DNA of 64,000 bases from Henckelia pumila (GCF_033568475.1 NC_133122.1:83413442-83477441), one strand, 5' to 3'; numbered from the stretch's first letter, positions 23,649 through 36,573 are shown. Made by a program: numbers and translations. Notes: a model not told the origin generated them from the sequence alone.

Positions 23649-23844
23649 CTGCACGCAGAAGATTCCCAACAATTCATACCACTATGCTCCCAAGGTTAAA
23701 ACACTAAAATCCTTAATTCTAATCACAAAGAAACAAAATTCTTATTCTAGCATGCTGATAATTAAACTCATGTAACAGGCATTCAGTTATAATCGCAATT
23801 AAACAAAAGCAAAGAATTGAAAGAGTTCTAGGGGTTAGGTATAC
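23649..23844 (-). other. Putative 196-bp GT-AG intron between gag and pol, copy 1
   Basis: On the minus strand the segment begins GTATACC after the gag codons for LIT plus one G, and ends TCTGCGTGCAG before GGAGAATTCTAG. Removal joins the frames exactly, giving the LITGRI junction usual in uninterrupted Tekay polyproteins (family knowledge), and a product of about 1470 residues, the usual size. If unspliced, gag continues for only a few codons to a stop. The segment is AT-rich. The same 196 bp recur in copy 2. Confidence 0.75.
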
Positions 23845-24895
23845 CGGTGATCAAGGAGGTATCTGGGTCTGCCTCCTCAGCCTGCATCACATAAACTCGC
23901 CCACTGACATTCTGCCTCTGCGGGCAGTTGGCAATCTGATGCCCTGGCTCCTTGCAACGATAGCAGACTCCTGCTCCCAATAGACACTGCCCGGAATGCA
24001 TCTTCTGGCACTTCGGACACACTGGATATCTCCCTGGAGTAGGGGCCCCGCCCCTAGTCTGCTGCTGTGGCTTCCCCTGAGGCCTCTGCTGATTCGGGCC
24101 CTTAGATGGCCCTGTAGACTGTTTCTTCGCAGGTGGCTGCGAAGATGGTCGCTGATACCCTGTCTGCACAAACTGCCTCTTACCCTGCTGCTCTCTCTGT
24201 ATCTCCCTCCGTCCCTCCTCGGAACGCAAGGCCCTGCTGACTGCAGACTCATATGTAAAGACGTCTGCCATACGTACGTCATGCCTGATCTCAGCCCTCA
24301 GGCCCTCCACAAACTGCCGCAGCTTCTCCTGCGAACTATCAGCAATCATGGGCACAAAATGACAGCCCCTCTCATACTGGCTCACGTACTCCACCACAGA
24401 TCTGTCCCCCTGACGGAGACTCATGAACTCTCGGATCATGCGACTGCGCACATCCTCAGTGAAATATTTGGCGTAGAAGATACGCCTGAACTCAGCCCAC
24501 GTCAGTGTAGGTAGATGGACTCCTCTGACTGCACCCTCCCACCAAAGGGCTGCATCGCCTCGCATCATATACGTAGCACAGCTCACCCTGTCGGCGTCTG
24601 TGATCCCCATATAGTCGAATATGGACTCAAGAGAGCGAATCCATCCCTCAGCCACCAACGGATCGGTGGTCCCCACAAACTCCTTAGGCCCCTTCTTCTG
24701 GAACCTCTCTGCGACGTCCTCCTCGTGGGACAGTCTGGGACGGGCAGCCTGCTGCTCCAGCAAGGCAGTAATACCCGCCATCATAGTGGCACTGGCCTGC
24801 TCCAGTGCTGTCATGGGGTGCTGCTGAGGTGGCGGTGGAGGTGGAGGTCCCCCACGTCGGTTCACTGGTCTGGGAAGCATTCTGCACCACCACAT
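23845..24895 (-). CDS. Tekay-like Gag, copy 1
   Basis: An intact frame of about 350 codons before the intron-like segment; unspliced it ends at 23828. It has a proline-rich N-terminus, the retrotransposon Gag domain (WWEGAVR, FYAKYFTEDVRSRM, about residues 70-200), a basic glutamine-rich linker, and a CX2CX4HX4C zinc knuckle (CYRCKEPGHQIANC, about residues 310-323). Start may be 24895 or the second ATG at 24880, which matches the usual start of the family better. It packages element RNA into cytoplasmic particles. Confidence 0.9.
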
Positions 24896-25047
24896 ATTAC
24901 TTTACGTAAATCGCCATGCATAACTAAGTGTTTAAAATTAAGGCTAGCTTAAATTCTAGAAATTAAATCATACTATAAACATTTAAAACTTACAGACCGG
25001 TAGCGTGGATTTCTGAGCTCGCAAAGCAGTAGTGACCCCTCCAAGGA

Positions 25048-25065
25048 CCGTGCTTTGATACCAAC
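25048..25065 (-). other. Primer-binding site, copy 1
   Basis: Immediately inside the LTR the minus strand reads TTGGTATCAAAGCACGG, complementary to the 3' end of initiator methionine tRNA with one mismatch (A for G, compare copy 2). Confidence 0.88.
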
Positions 25066-27714
25066 TGAAACGACCCTAACTCTATAATAAATATGCGGAA
25101 ATTTTTTTTTTTTATATATACTACTAAATAAAATATGTACATATATGCCCATACATATATGCACAGGATAAAATATTTAAAATAAATACATGACTAAATA
25201 AATAAACAATTAAATACTTAAGAAAAAAATGCATTCTTTAAAATAATTAAACATCTGAGTCAACCCTAGAATTAAAAATATACTGTATAAATAAAATAAT
25301 TAAAATATGTGCATGCACTAAAACATTTAATAAAATATTCCCATAAACCTCAACCACTAAAATATAATAAAATGTTTCACATGACATCATGCACGGTGAC
25401 TCAGAAGCTGTCACGGTCACGGGGCTACTGCAGCGCTGCTCATACGTCCTCTCCACCGGTAGGAGTAACCTGCTCCTCTACGTACTCACCTGCACCATAT
25501 CAGTGTAGTGAGCCTAGAGGCCCAACATGCATACTAACAAGGGTTCAAAATAATTTAAAACAATTTAATACTAATACATACATATACATGACTGAGCATG
25601 CTTAAAAATTACATAACATAACTTACTTAAATAAACATAAATACATAATACATAACATACATACTTGAGTTGTTGAGCATTTATTTTCTTAACATCGAAT
25701 GGTCCTATCCGTAAGTGTGACCCATAGTGCGACTGATCAGTCTAAGAAACCATCGTACGAGGCTGGTGGCGAACCACCCATACATAAATGGCAGAAAACT
25801 GCCCATACATAAATGGCAGAAACTGCCCATACATAAATGGTCACACTACTTCAATTTCCACCTAAAATATTTTATTTGCTCAACCATAGAAATTAAATCA
25901 TAGCATAAAAATTGATTTCATGAATGCATGTACTTAAATAAATTGTGTGTCCTTCATATATATTTAATTTAATTTTCTTACTAACATATAAATTTTAAAA
26001 TAACTTAAATGCATAAAAATAATTAAATATATAATCAGGACACATGCAATTTTCTCATGGATGGTTCTGGACTGCTGGCCCTACACTCAAGCCCATTAAC
26101 TTAAATCTGGCCCATTAACGTACTTAAGCCCAATATCTTAAACTTTAAGCCCAATTAAATTAATTAAGCCCATTAAAATTACACTAAGCCCAATAACACT
26201 TAAACTGGCCCATTGGGCCCAAAAACCCAAAGACTGGCCCATTAACTTTTATGGGCCCAAAAGCCCATAAAAATTATGGACTAACTTAATTAAAATTTTA
26301 AAAATCCAAATAAAATTATTTGGGAGTCCAAATAATTTTATTTTAATTTAATTGACTCAAAAACCCAATAATTCTTAAAATGTTTTAAAAATAAAAAGAC
26401 TCGAGCCCGGCCCACCAAACCCGGACCCGGACCCACTTAACCCGACCCACTTACTTACTGACCCGACCCGGACCCCTGACCCGACCCGGAAGCCACCTGA
26501 AACCCTAAACCCGACTCCCCCCTCTTGAATCTCTCTCGGCCGAGAGCAGCAGGTACTCACGGCCTGCTGCCGGCCGGCTCCAGCCGCTCCTGGCCGGAGC
26601 CCCGCCGCCCAGATGTAGCCCACATCTGGGCGGTCCCAACCCAACCAGGCTCGGCCCCAGCCAGGACCCCTAGCTCGAACCCGAACCAACCTTCCACCTA
26701 ACCCTAAACTGCACCCCCAGCCCTTCCAAGTCAAGACTCGATCGGCTAGCCTTCATCCAGCCTGCAACCTGACCAAGGTTCGATCCCTAGGCACCCAAGG
26801 ACCCCTCCTGACCGAACCCTCAGCCTTGAACCAAACCATGCGATCCAATAACAAGAAAGAATACGTGAGCCATGAATATGCATGTCAAGAACAAGCTTCA
26901 ACCATTTTCTGAAAAATATTGGAAGGATTTCGATGTCTACCGTAGCCTACGTAATATATACTGATATGATAAAGAAAAATCGAGAAGAAATCATGCCTTT
27001 CACCGTAGAAATCGATTTAGCACGCACGTAGGACGTTTCCGGGACGACGGGGCGACGACAACGAGCTTTGGTCCTTCAAAAGTGTGGCTATGGTGTTCTT
27101 CCTTGGCTTGCTAGGTGGAGAAGATGAACATGGAGGGGAATGGCGGCTGATGGGTGAATGATCGGCTAAGGGGTTTGGGGTAGATTAGGTTTTGAGTTTT
27201 GGTTTATAAGAAAATAGGGTAAATAAATATATAATTAAGGATATTAAATATATATAAAATATAACTTAACCAAAACTCTAAAAGAAATATTTAAAAATCT
27301 GAAACATTATTAAAAATCCCGAAATTAAAATTAAGGGGATTTTTAAAAGTGATTAAAAGTCATTATCTTGGCTAATTTTGGATAAAAAGGACTCCTAAAA
27401 TTATATAAAATTAAATACTAAAAATTTTGAGATAATAAAACTCAAAATAATATTTTTGGGCTCTAAAAAGGCTCATAAAATAATTTGGGTGGAAAGTCGT
27501 CATCTCGTCCGTCCACGGTCCCGTCTACGCGATTAAATAATAAAAATACTACAAATCATAAAAATCACTAATTATGGGTTAAATGCTTAAAAAATAAATT
27601 AAATCATGCATAACTAATTCACATAATTATTTAACCCATAAATCATAAATTTAAATAATTAAATATCCTAATTATGCAGGCGGATTTATGTAATTAAAAA
27701 TACCGGGTGTTACA
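25066..27714 (-). repeat. Tekay-like LTR 2, shared middle LTR
   Basis: 2649 bp, nearly identical to LTRs 1 and 3. It serves at once as 5' LTR of copy 1 and 3' LTR of copy 2, the signature of a recombination product. Its inner edge is followed at 27715-27729 by the copy 2 polypurine tract. Confidence 0.93.
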
Positions 27715-27759
27715 ATTCTCCCCCCCTTAAATTGAATTTCGTCCTCGAAATTAAAGTAC

Positions 27760-30700
27760 TTACCCGAACAACTCCGGGTAGCGAGTCCTCATATCCTCCT
27801 CGGTCTCCCAAGTAGCTTCCTCCTCCGAGTGATTCAGCCACTGGACTCTGACCATCGGTATGACCCGCGTCCTAAGCCTCCGCTCCTCCCTAGCCAAGAT
27901 CCGCACTGGTCTCTCCTCGTACACAAGATCTGGTGGCAACTGTAAGGGCTAGAAATCCAACACATGCGACGGGTTGGAGACATATCTCCGAAGCATGGAT
28001 ACATGGAAAACGTTGTGCACTGCCGCTAGACCTGGAGGTAGAGCTAAACGATAGGCCAACGTGCCAACTCTCTCCAAGATCTCGAATGGCCCTATATATC
28101 TCGGATTAAGCTTGCCTCTCCGTCCAAAACGCGCTACTCCCTTCATAGGTGACACCTTCAAGAATACGTGATCACCTACTGCGAACTCCAAATCGCGTCG
28201 TCTGGCATCTGCATAACTCTTCTGCCGACTCTGCGCAGTCCTCATCCTATCTCGAATCTGCGTCACAATGTCAGCTGTCTGCTGCACAATCTCCGGACCC
28301 AACAAAATTCGCTCACCAACCTCATCCCAATGCACAGGAGATCTGCATCTCCTCCCATAAAGTGCTGCATAAGGAGTCATACCTATAGACGACTGAAAAC
28401 TGTTGTTATAGGTAAACTCCACTAATGGCAGTCTAGTCTCCCAAGATCCTCGAAAATCGATGACACAAGCTGTCAAAAGATCCTCGAGAACCTGGATCAC
28501 TCTCTCGGACTGCCCATCTGTCTGGGGATGAAATGTTGTACTGAACAAAATTCTAGTCCCCAAAGCTGTGTGCAGACTCTTCCAAAACGCTGAGGTGAAC
28601 CTCGGATCTCTGTCTGACACGATAGACACTGGTATGCCATGCAGTCTAACAATCTCTCTGACGTAAAACTCTGCATACTGTGTCAAAGTGTAAGTAGTTC
28701 TTACCGGCAAGAAATGAGCTGACTTGGTGAGTCTATCCACAATCACCCAAATCGTTGTACACCCTCTGGTACTCCTCGGTAAGCCAACCACAAAGTCCAT
28801 CGTAATATTCTCCCACTTCCATTCCGGAATAGGGAGAGGTCTAAGAAGTCCTGCTGGACGCTGATGCTCTGCTTTGACTTGCTGACAAGTCAAGCACTCT
28901 GACACCACTCTCCCGATGTCACTCTTCATCCCAGGCCACCAATACAATAACTGTAAGTCTCAGTACATCTTCGTACTTCCGGGGTGAATGGAGTACGGAG
29001 ATGCATGAGCCTCTGCTAGAATCTCGGCTCTCAACTGATCAACGTTCGGTACCCACATCCTCCCACGGTACTGAACGATGCCATCCTCCACTGTATACAA
29101 GAGATTACCTCTGGCCTCATCTCTCTGTCTCCATCGCTGTAGCTCCTCATCAGTGGACTGTCCCTCTCTAATCCGATCTCGCAGAACTGGCTGCACCGTC
29201 AACACTGACAAGCTCGGTGCATGGCCACTCGGATAGCACTCCAAACCAAATCTCTGAATCTCGGTCTGTAGTGGTAACTGTACAGTCAAACATGATACCA
29301 CTGACGACTTCCGACTCAAAGCATCTGCCACTACATTAGCCTTACCCGGATGGTAGCTAATGTCACAGTCATAGTCCTTAACAAGCTCAAGCCATCTGCG
29401 CTGCCTCATGTTCAACTCCTTCTGGGTGAAGAAGTACTTGAGGCTCTTGTGGTCTGTGAAAATCTTGCACTTCTCGCCGTAAAGATAGTGCCTCCAGATT
29501 TTCAACGCAAATACCACTGCTGCAAGCTCCAAATCATGCGTCGGATAGTTCTGCTCATGAATCTTCAACTGTCGCGACGCATATGCGATAACTCTGCCAC
29601 TCTGCATAAGTACTGCGCCCAACCCAAGCTTGGACGCGTCGGTGTAAACCACTAACTCCTCATGTAGCACTGTCATAGCTAACACCGGTGCTGAATTAAG
29701 TGCATCCTTCAGCTGATCAAAGCTCCTCTGACAATCTGGACTCCAACTATACTTCGCGTTCTTCTTGGTCAAGGAAGTCAAGGGTACTGCAATAGAGGAA
29801 AAACCCTTGATGAACTTCCTATAGTATCCTGCTAAACCCAAGAAGCTACGAATCTCCGAAGCATTCTTTGGAATCCCCCAATCCCTCACTGCCTGCACCT
29901 TGGACTGATCCACTGCAATCCCATCCCTAGAAATAATGTGGCCTAGAAACGCCACCTGCTCCAACCAAAACTCACACTTACTGAACTTTGCAAACAGTCG
30001 ATGCTCTCTCAAAGTCTGCAAGGCTGTATGCAAATGCTGTGTATGCTCCTCAATGCTCCTCGAGTAGATCAATATGTCATCAATGAATACAATGACAAAC
30101 TGATCTAGATACGGCTGGAAGACACGATGCATGAGATCCATAAAAACTGCTGGAGCATTGGTCAACCCAAAGGGCATCACCAAGAACTCATAGTGTCCAT
30201 ATCGTTGTCCTAAAGGCAGTCTTAGACACGTCTGAATCTCTGACTCTCAGCTGATGGTAACCAGATCGCAGATCGATCTTGGAGAATACCGAAGCTCCCT
30301 GCAACTGATCGAATAAATCCTCTATCCTCGGTAGCGGATACTTATTCTTCACTGTGGACTCTGTTGAGCTCTCGGTAGTCAATGCACAATCTCATGCTGC
30401 CGTCCTTCTTCTTCACAAACAACACTGGAGCTCCCCATGGAGAAAAGCTAGGACGAACAAAGCCCTTCTCCAACAGCTCCTGAATCTGCTCCTTCAACTC
30501 TCTCATCTCTGTAGGAGCAAGTCGATACGGTGCCTTAGAGATAGGCACAGTATCCGGCAACAACTCAATACTGAACTCCACCTCTCTCACTGGTGGAACT
30601 CCTTCAACATCGTCAGGAAAAACATCTGGATAGTCACGTACCACCTCTATATCTGATAAAGATCTGCTAGAAACGTCTGAGGTAGTGACCACACTAGCAA

Positions 30701-31135
30701 GAAAACCCTGACATCCATTGCGCAACAGTTTCCTCGCACGAACAAGTGATATCATCTGAGGAATACTGCTAGACTGAGATGCAAAGAAAGTAAACATCTC
30801 ACCTCTCGCTGGCTTCACTGACACTGTCCTACGTCGGAAATCAATCGAAGCTCCATTAACTGATAGCCAGTCCATACCCAAAATCAAGTCAAACCCATTC
30901 AATGGAAGAACCACTAGATCTGCTCGAATGGAGTGTCCCTGCAACTCCAATGCCAGATCCCTGATGACACTAGTGGTAGTGATAATCTGACCGGATGGCA
31001 TGGTAACATCGTAACCACTTTCTACAACCTCCGGTGAAATGCCTATCCGTCTGATAAAATCTCGGGAGATAAACGAATGCGTGGCTCCTGAATCTAGCGA
31101 CGCAAACGTGGAGTTGCCTCCAACTAGAATTCTCC
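27760..31135 (-). pseudogene. Tekay-like Pol, copy 2, broken
   Basis: Same domain order as copy 1 and very similar, but with four lesions: a one-base insertion near 30355 (before the RT core), a one-base insertion near 30205, a CGA-to-TGA nonsense at about 28958-28960 (between RNase H and integrase), and a GAG-to-TAG nonsense near 27948. The protease keeps the normal DSG active site, unlike copy 1. The CGA-to-TGA change is what deamination of methylated CpG produces. Confidence 0.92.
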
Positions 31136-31331
31136 CTGCACGCAGAAGATTCCCAACAATTCATACCACTATGCTCCCAAGGTTAAAACACTAAAATCCT
31201 TAATTCTAATCACAAAGAAACCAAATTCTTATTCTAGCATGCTGATAATTAAACTCATGTAACAGGCATTCAGTTATAATCGCAATTAAACAAAAGCAAA
31301 GAATTGAAAAAGTTCTAGGGGTTAGGTATAC
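31136..31331 (-). other. Putative 196-bp GT-AG intron, copy 2
   Basis: Same position, length and border bases (GTATACC to TGCAG) as in copy 1, with very few base differences. Splicing would join gag to the protease in frame. Confidence 0.72.
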
Positions 31332-32382
31332 CGGTGATCAAGGAGGTATCTGGGTCTGCCTCCTCAGCCTGCATCACATAAACTCGCCCACTGACATTCT
31401 GCCTCTTCGGGCAGTTGGCAATCTGATGCCCTGGCTCCTTGCAACGATAGCAGACTCCTGCTCCCAATAGACACTGCCCGGAATGCATCTTCTGGCACTT
31501 CGGACACACTGGATATCTCCCTGGAGTAGGGGCCCCGCCCCTAGTCTGCTGCTGTGGCTTCCCCTGAGGCCTCTGCTGATTCGGGCCCTTAGATGGCCCT
31601 GTAGACTGTTTCTTCGCAGGTGGCTGCGAAGATGGTCGCTGATACCCTGTCTGCACAAACTGCCTCTTACCCTGCTGCTCTCTCTGTATCTCCCTCCGTC
31701 CCTCCTCGGAACGCAAGGCCCTGCTGACTGCAGACTCATATGTAAAGACGTCTGCCATACGTACGTCATGCCTGATCTCAGCCTTCAGGCCCTCCACAAA
31801 CTGCCGCAGCTTCTCCTGCGGACTATCAGCAATCATGGGCACAAAGTGACAGCCCCTCTCAAACTGGCTCACGTACTCCACAACAGACCTGTCCCCCTGA
31901 CGGAGACTCATGAACTCCCGGATCATGCGACTGCACACATCCTCAGTGAAGTACTTGGCGTAGAAGATACGCCTGAACTCAGCCCACGTCAGTGTAGGTA
32001 AATGGACCCCTCTAACTGCACCCTCCCACCAAAGGGCTGCATCGCCTCGCATCATGTACGTAGCACAGCTCACCCTGTCGGCGTCTGTGATCCCCATATA
32101 GTCGAAGATGGACTCAAGAGAGCGAATCCATCCCTCAGCCACCAACGGATCGGTGGTTCCCACAAACTCCTTAGGCCCCTTCTTCTGGAACCTCTCTGCG
32201 ACGTCCTCCTCGTGGGACAGTCTGGGACGGGCAGCCTGCTGCTCCAGCAAGGCAGTAATACCCGCCATCATCGTGGCACTGGCCTGCTCCAGTGCTGTCA
32301 TGGGGTGCTGCTGAGGTGGCGGTGGAGGTGGAGGTCTCCCACGTCGATTCACCTGTCTGGGAGGCATTCTGCACCACCACAT
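31332..32382 (-). CDS. Tekay-like Gag, copy 2
   Basis: Intact frame matching copy 1 with scattered substitutions: Gag domain, glutamine-rich linker and zinc knuckle CYRCKEPGHQIANC all present. The second in-frame ATG at 32367 is the more likely start. As pol of this copy is dead, it could at most supply Gag. Confidence 0.88.
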
Positions 32383-32535
32383 ATTTATTTACGTAAATCG
32401 CCTTGCATAACTAAGTGTTTAAAATTTAAGGCTAACTTAAATTATAGAAATTTAATCATACTATAAACATTTAAAACTTACAGACCGGTAGCGTGGATTT
32501 CTGAGCTCGCAAAGCAGTAGTGACCCCTCCAAGAA

Positions 32536-32553
32536 CCGTGCTCTGATACCAAC
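32536..32553 (-). other. Primer-binding site, copy 2
   Basis: The minus strand reads TTGGTATCAGAGCACGG next to LTR 3. The TGGTATCAGAGC core is a perfect match to plant initiator methionine tRNA. Confidence 0.9.
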
Positions 32554-35208
32554 TGAAACGACCCTAACTCTATAATAAATAAATATGCGGAAAATTTTTT
32601 TTTTTTTTTTTATTACAACTAGATAAAATATGTACATATATGCCCATACATATATGCACAGGATAAAATATTTAAAATAAATACATGACTAAATAAATAA
32701 ACAATTAAATACTTTAGAAAAATGCATTCTTTAAAATAATTAAACATCTGAGTCAACCCTAGAATTAAAAATATACTGCATAAATAAAATAATTAAAATA
32801 TGTGCATGCACTAAAACATCTAATAAAATATTCCCATAAACCTCAACCCCTAAAAATATAATAAAATGTTTCACATGACATCATGCACGGTGACTCAGAA
32901 GCTGTCACGGTCACGGGGCTACTGCAGCGCTGCTCATACGTCCTCACCACCGGTAGGAGTAACCTGCTCCTCTACGTACTCACCTGCACCATATCAGTGT
33001 AGTGAGCCTAGAGGCCCAACATGCATACTAACAAGGGTTCAAAATAATTTAAAACAATTTAATACTAATACATACATATACATGAATGAGCATGCTTAAA
33101 ATTTCATAACATAACTTACTTAAATAAACATAAATACATAATACATAACATACATACTTGAGTTGTTGAGCATTTATTTTCTTAGCATCGAATGGTCCTA
33201 TCCGTAAGTGTGACCCATAGTGCGACTGATCAGTCTAAGAAACCATCGTACGAGGCTGGTGGCGAACCACCCATACATAAATGGCAGAAAACTGCCCATA
33301 CATAAATGGCAGAAACTGCCCATACATAAATGGTCACACTACTTCAATTTCCACCTAAAATATTTTATTTGCTCAACCTTAGAAATTCAATCATAGCATA
33401 AAAATTGATTTCATGAATGCATGTACTTAAATAAATTGTGTGTCCTTCATATATATTTAATTTAATTTTCTTACTAACATATAAATTTTAAAATAACTTA
33501 AATGCATAAAAATAATTAAATATATAATCAGGACACATGCAATTTTCTCATGGATGGTTCTGGACTGCTGGCCCTACACTCAAGCCCATTAACTTAAATC
33601 TGGCCCATTAACGTACTTAAGCCCAATATCTTAAACTTTAAGCCCAATTAAATTAATTAAGCCCATTAAAATTACACTAAGCCCAATAACACTTAAACTG
33701 GCCCATTGGGCCCAAAAACCCAAAGACTGGCCCATTAACTTTTATGGGCCCAAAAGCCCATAAAAATTATGGACTAACTTAATTAAAATTTTAAAAATCC
33801 AAATAAACTTATTTGGGAGTCCAAATAATTTTATTTTAATTTAATTGACTCAAAAACCCAATAATTCTTAAAATGTTTTAAAAATAAAAAGACTCGAGCC
33901 CGGCCCACCAAACCCGGACCCGGACCCACTTAACCCGACCCACTTACTTACTGACCCGACCCGGACCCCTGACCCGACCCGGAAGCCACCTGAAACCCCA
34001 AACCCGACTCCCCCCTCTTGAATCTCTCTCGGCCGAGAGCAGCAGGTACTCACGGCCTGCTGCTGGCCGGCTCCAGCCGCTCCTGGCCAGAGCCCCGCCG
34101 CCCATATGTAGCCCACATCTGGGCGGTCCCAACCCAACCAGGCTCGGCCCCAGCCAGGACCCCTAGCTCGAACCCGAACCAACCTTCCACCTAACCCTAA
34201 ACTGCACCCCCAGCCCTTCCAAGTCAAGGCTCGATCGGCTAGCCTTCATCCAGCCTGCAACCTGACCAAGGTTCGATCCCTAGGCACCCAAGGACCCCTC
34301 CTGACCGAACCCTCAGCCTTGAACCAAACCATGCGATCCAATAACAAGAAAGAATACGTGAGCCATGAATATGCATGTCAAGAACAAGCTTCAACCATTT
34401 TCTGAAAAATATTGGAAGGATTTCGATGTCTACCGTAGCCTACGTAATATATACTGATATGATAAAGAAAAATCGAGAAGAAATCATGCCTTTCACCGTA
34501 GAAATCGATTTAGCACGCACGTAGGACGTTTCCGGGACGACGGGGCGACGACAACGAGCTTTGGTCCTTCAAAAGTGTGGCTATGGTGTTCTTCCTTGGC
34601 TTGCTAGGTGGAGAAGATGAACATGGAGGGGAATGGCGGCTGATGGGTGAATGATCGGCTAAGGGGTTTGGGGTAGATTAGGTTTTGAGTTTTGGTTTAT
34701 AAGAAAATAGGGTAAATAAATATATAATTAAGGATATTAAATATATATAAAATATAACTTAACCAAAACTCTAAAAGAAATATTTAAAAATCTGAAACAT
34801 TATTAAAAATCCCGAAATTAAAATTTAGGGGATTTTTAAAAGTGATTAAAAGTCATTATCTTGGCTAATTTTGGATAAAAAGGACTCCTAAAATTATATA
34901 AAATTAAATACTAAAAATTTTTGAGATAATAAAACTCAAAATAATATTTTTGGGCTCTAAAAAGGCTCATAAAATAATTTGGGTGGAAAGTCGTCATCTC
35001 GTTCGTCCACGGTCCCGTCTACGCGATTAAATAATAAAAATACTACAAATCATAAAAATCACTAATTATGGGTTAAATGCTTAAAAAATAAATTAAATCA
35101 TGCATAACTAATTCACATAGTTATTTAACCCATAAATCATAAATTTAAATAATTAAATATCCTAATTATGCAGGCGGATTTATGTAATTAAAAATACCGG
35201 GTGTTACA
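32554..35208 (-). repeat. Tekay-like LTR 3 (5' LTR of copy 2)
   Basis: 2655 bp, nearly identical to LTRs 1 and 2, differing mainly in the length of the poly(T) near its left edge and single bases. It ends CGGGTGTTACA at 35208, followed by unrelated LTR sequence. Confidence 0.93.
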
Positions 35209-35339
35209 TTTTACCTTACTGGTATTAATTTATTTATTGAGTTTGAGTTTCCGTAGTATATCTCTGATTTTGATTAACTATTATTTAATTGCATGCCTAA
35301 GTTTCTGATTATTAGGTGATCACGGTGCGGGTCACTACA
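35209..35339 (+). repeat. LTR end fragment of gypsy family 2
   Basis: This ends GGTGATCACGGTGCGGGTCACTACA, matching the 3' end of the solo LTR at 50728-52220 and the reverse complement of the start of the one at 12320. Only the last 130 bp of the LTR remains; the rest is absent, cut by the array. No primer-binding site follows. Confidence 0.8.
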
Positions 35340-36329
35340 GTACATCAAACTATCACTTATGTGTTTAATATCCACGATATAACCATACTATTGCATCGCA
35401 TCCAGGATGATCCAAACAGTAAATCATCTGGATGTGGTTGTCGAATAGTGCAATCGACAAATCCTAATTTGTTCTTCACTGTGAGCGCCATAGCCATGGC
35501 TCTGCTCCAGGTGTTGTGGGTTGATTGGTCGTCTATAAGATCTAACCAAACACAAATAATTCAAATGTTTTTTTTCCATGTAGAGTGATTATCTCAGTAT
35601 TTTAAGGATTGGTTTCTTCACCTCCATATCTCTCCCCCATCAACTCCACATTTTAAAAGGAAGACAAGTGTGAAAATATAATTTACAATCGATCACACAT
35701 ATGAATGCAATAGATTTACACTTTTATTTTTATTTTTGAGTTAGAGAAGGAGGTATTTTGTTATAATTGAAATTCGAAGTTGATATCTCATCCTGAACAT
35801 GAGATATTGATATCAGATGAGTTATAAGTTATAGATAATATAATGAGTGATTTTTCCAATCTCATTTCTAACATTTTATACACACTTTTAGAAGAATAAT
35901 GGATGTGAATTAGAATACCATCATTAATAGTGAAGCATTTGGATTGTAGAAATGCTTTCTTCCTATTTTGGGATAGCTAGATATCCTGACATAATAAACA
36001 ATTATTACTAATTTAAAATATGTTGGTGATTCAAGTTCAATTACACAATTTCATTCGATAATTATGTGTGTGATTCATTTTATTTCACATAGAGTACATC
36101 TCATTTGAAACGATTTTACGGATATATACACGTGAAATGAGTCAACCCGATCTATATCTCATTGTAAAATAATACTTCTGACATAAAAATAAAAAAAATA
36201 CAAAATTGACTCAAATTTTCTAATATGAGTTTCTGTTTTCAACATATTTTACAAAGTTTTTGTTTATTCGCGTAATTGTGTTTTTGAAAAACAATGTTTT
36301 ATTTATGTGCACAACTTGTCTCTTAAGAC

Positions 36330-36332
<3 letters not shown>
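35340..36332. other. Intergenic, nothing recognised
   Basis: AT-rich DNA. A 90-codon + strand frame at 35316-35588 has no family features and overlaps the LTR end, so it is not called. Confidence 0.6.
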
Positions 36333-36394
<62 letters not shown>

Positions 36395-36447
36395 TGTGTT
36401 TTTGTGTGCATGCATATAATATTCTAAAATTTGTTGTATTGTTATAG

Positions 36448-36516
<69 letters not shown>

Positions 36517-36573
36517 TGTGTTTTTGTGTGCATGCATATAATATTCTAAAATTTGTTGTATTGTTATAGTTAA
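36333..36573. repeat. Duplicated (AT)n plus 60-bp unit
   Basis: Two (AT)n tracts (36333-36391 and 36450-36512) are each followed by the same sequence of about 60 bp starting GTGTGTGTTTTTGTGTGCAT. The whole is a tandem duplication of about 120 bp containing a microsatellite. Confidence 0.9.

Larger units (their letters stand above)
17580..35208 (-). mobile_element. Tandem Tekay-like array: LTR-int-LTR-int-LTR
   Basis: Three nearly identical LTRs of about 2.65 kb (17580-20229, 25066-27714, 32554-35208) separate two nearly identical internal domains, all minus strand. Each internal domain has a primer-binding site, gag, an intron-like gap, pol with a C-terminal chromodomain, and a polypurine tract. 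This is the chromovirus Tekay/Del organisation. The five bases outside the left end (TATTT) do not match those outside the right end (TTTTA), and the flanks are different elements (CACTA repeats and an LTR stub). The high similarity of all parts indicates recent origin. Confidence 0.95.

Noticed and set aside
23887..24952. Long overlapping frames on both strands across gag (131, 172 and 145 codons)
   Set aside because: Shadow frames of the GC-rich gag gene; they have no recognisable domains.
35316..35588. 90-codon + strand frame after the LTR stub
   Set aside because: It starts inside the LTR end and has no family features.
36220..36533. Tyr-Ile repeat open frames over the (AT)n tracts
   Set aside because: Produced by the dinucleotide repeat; not coding.
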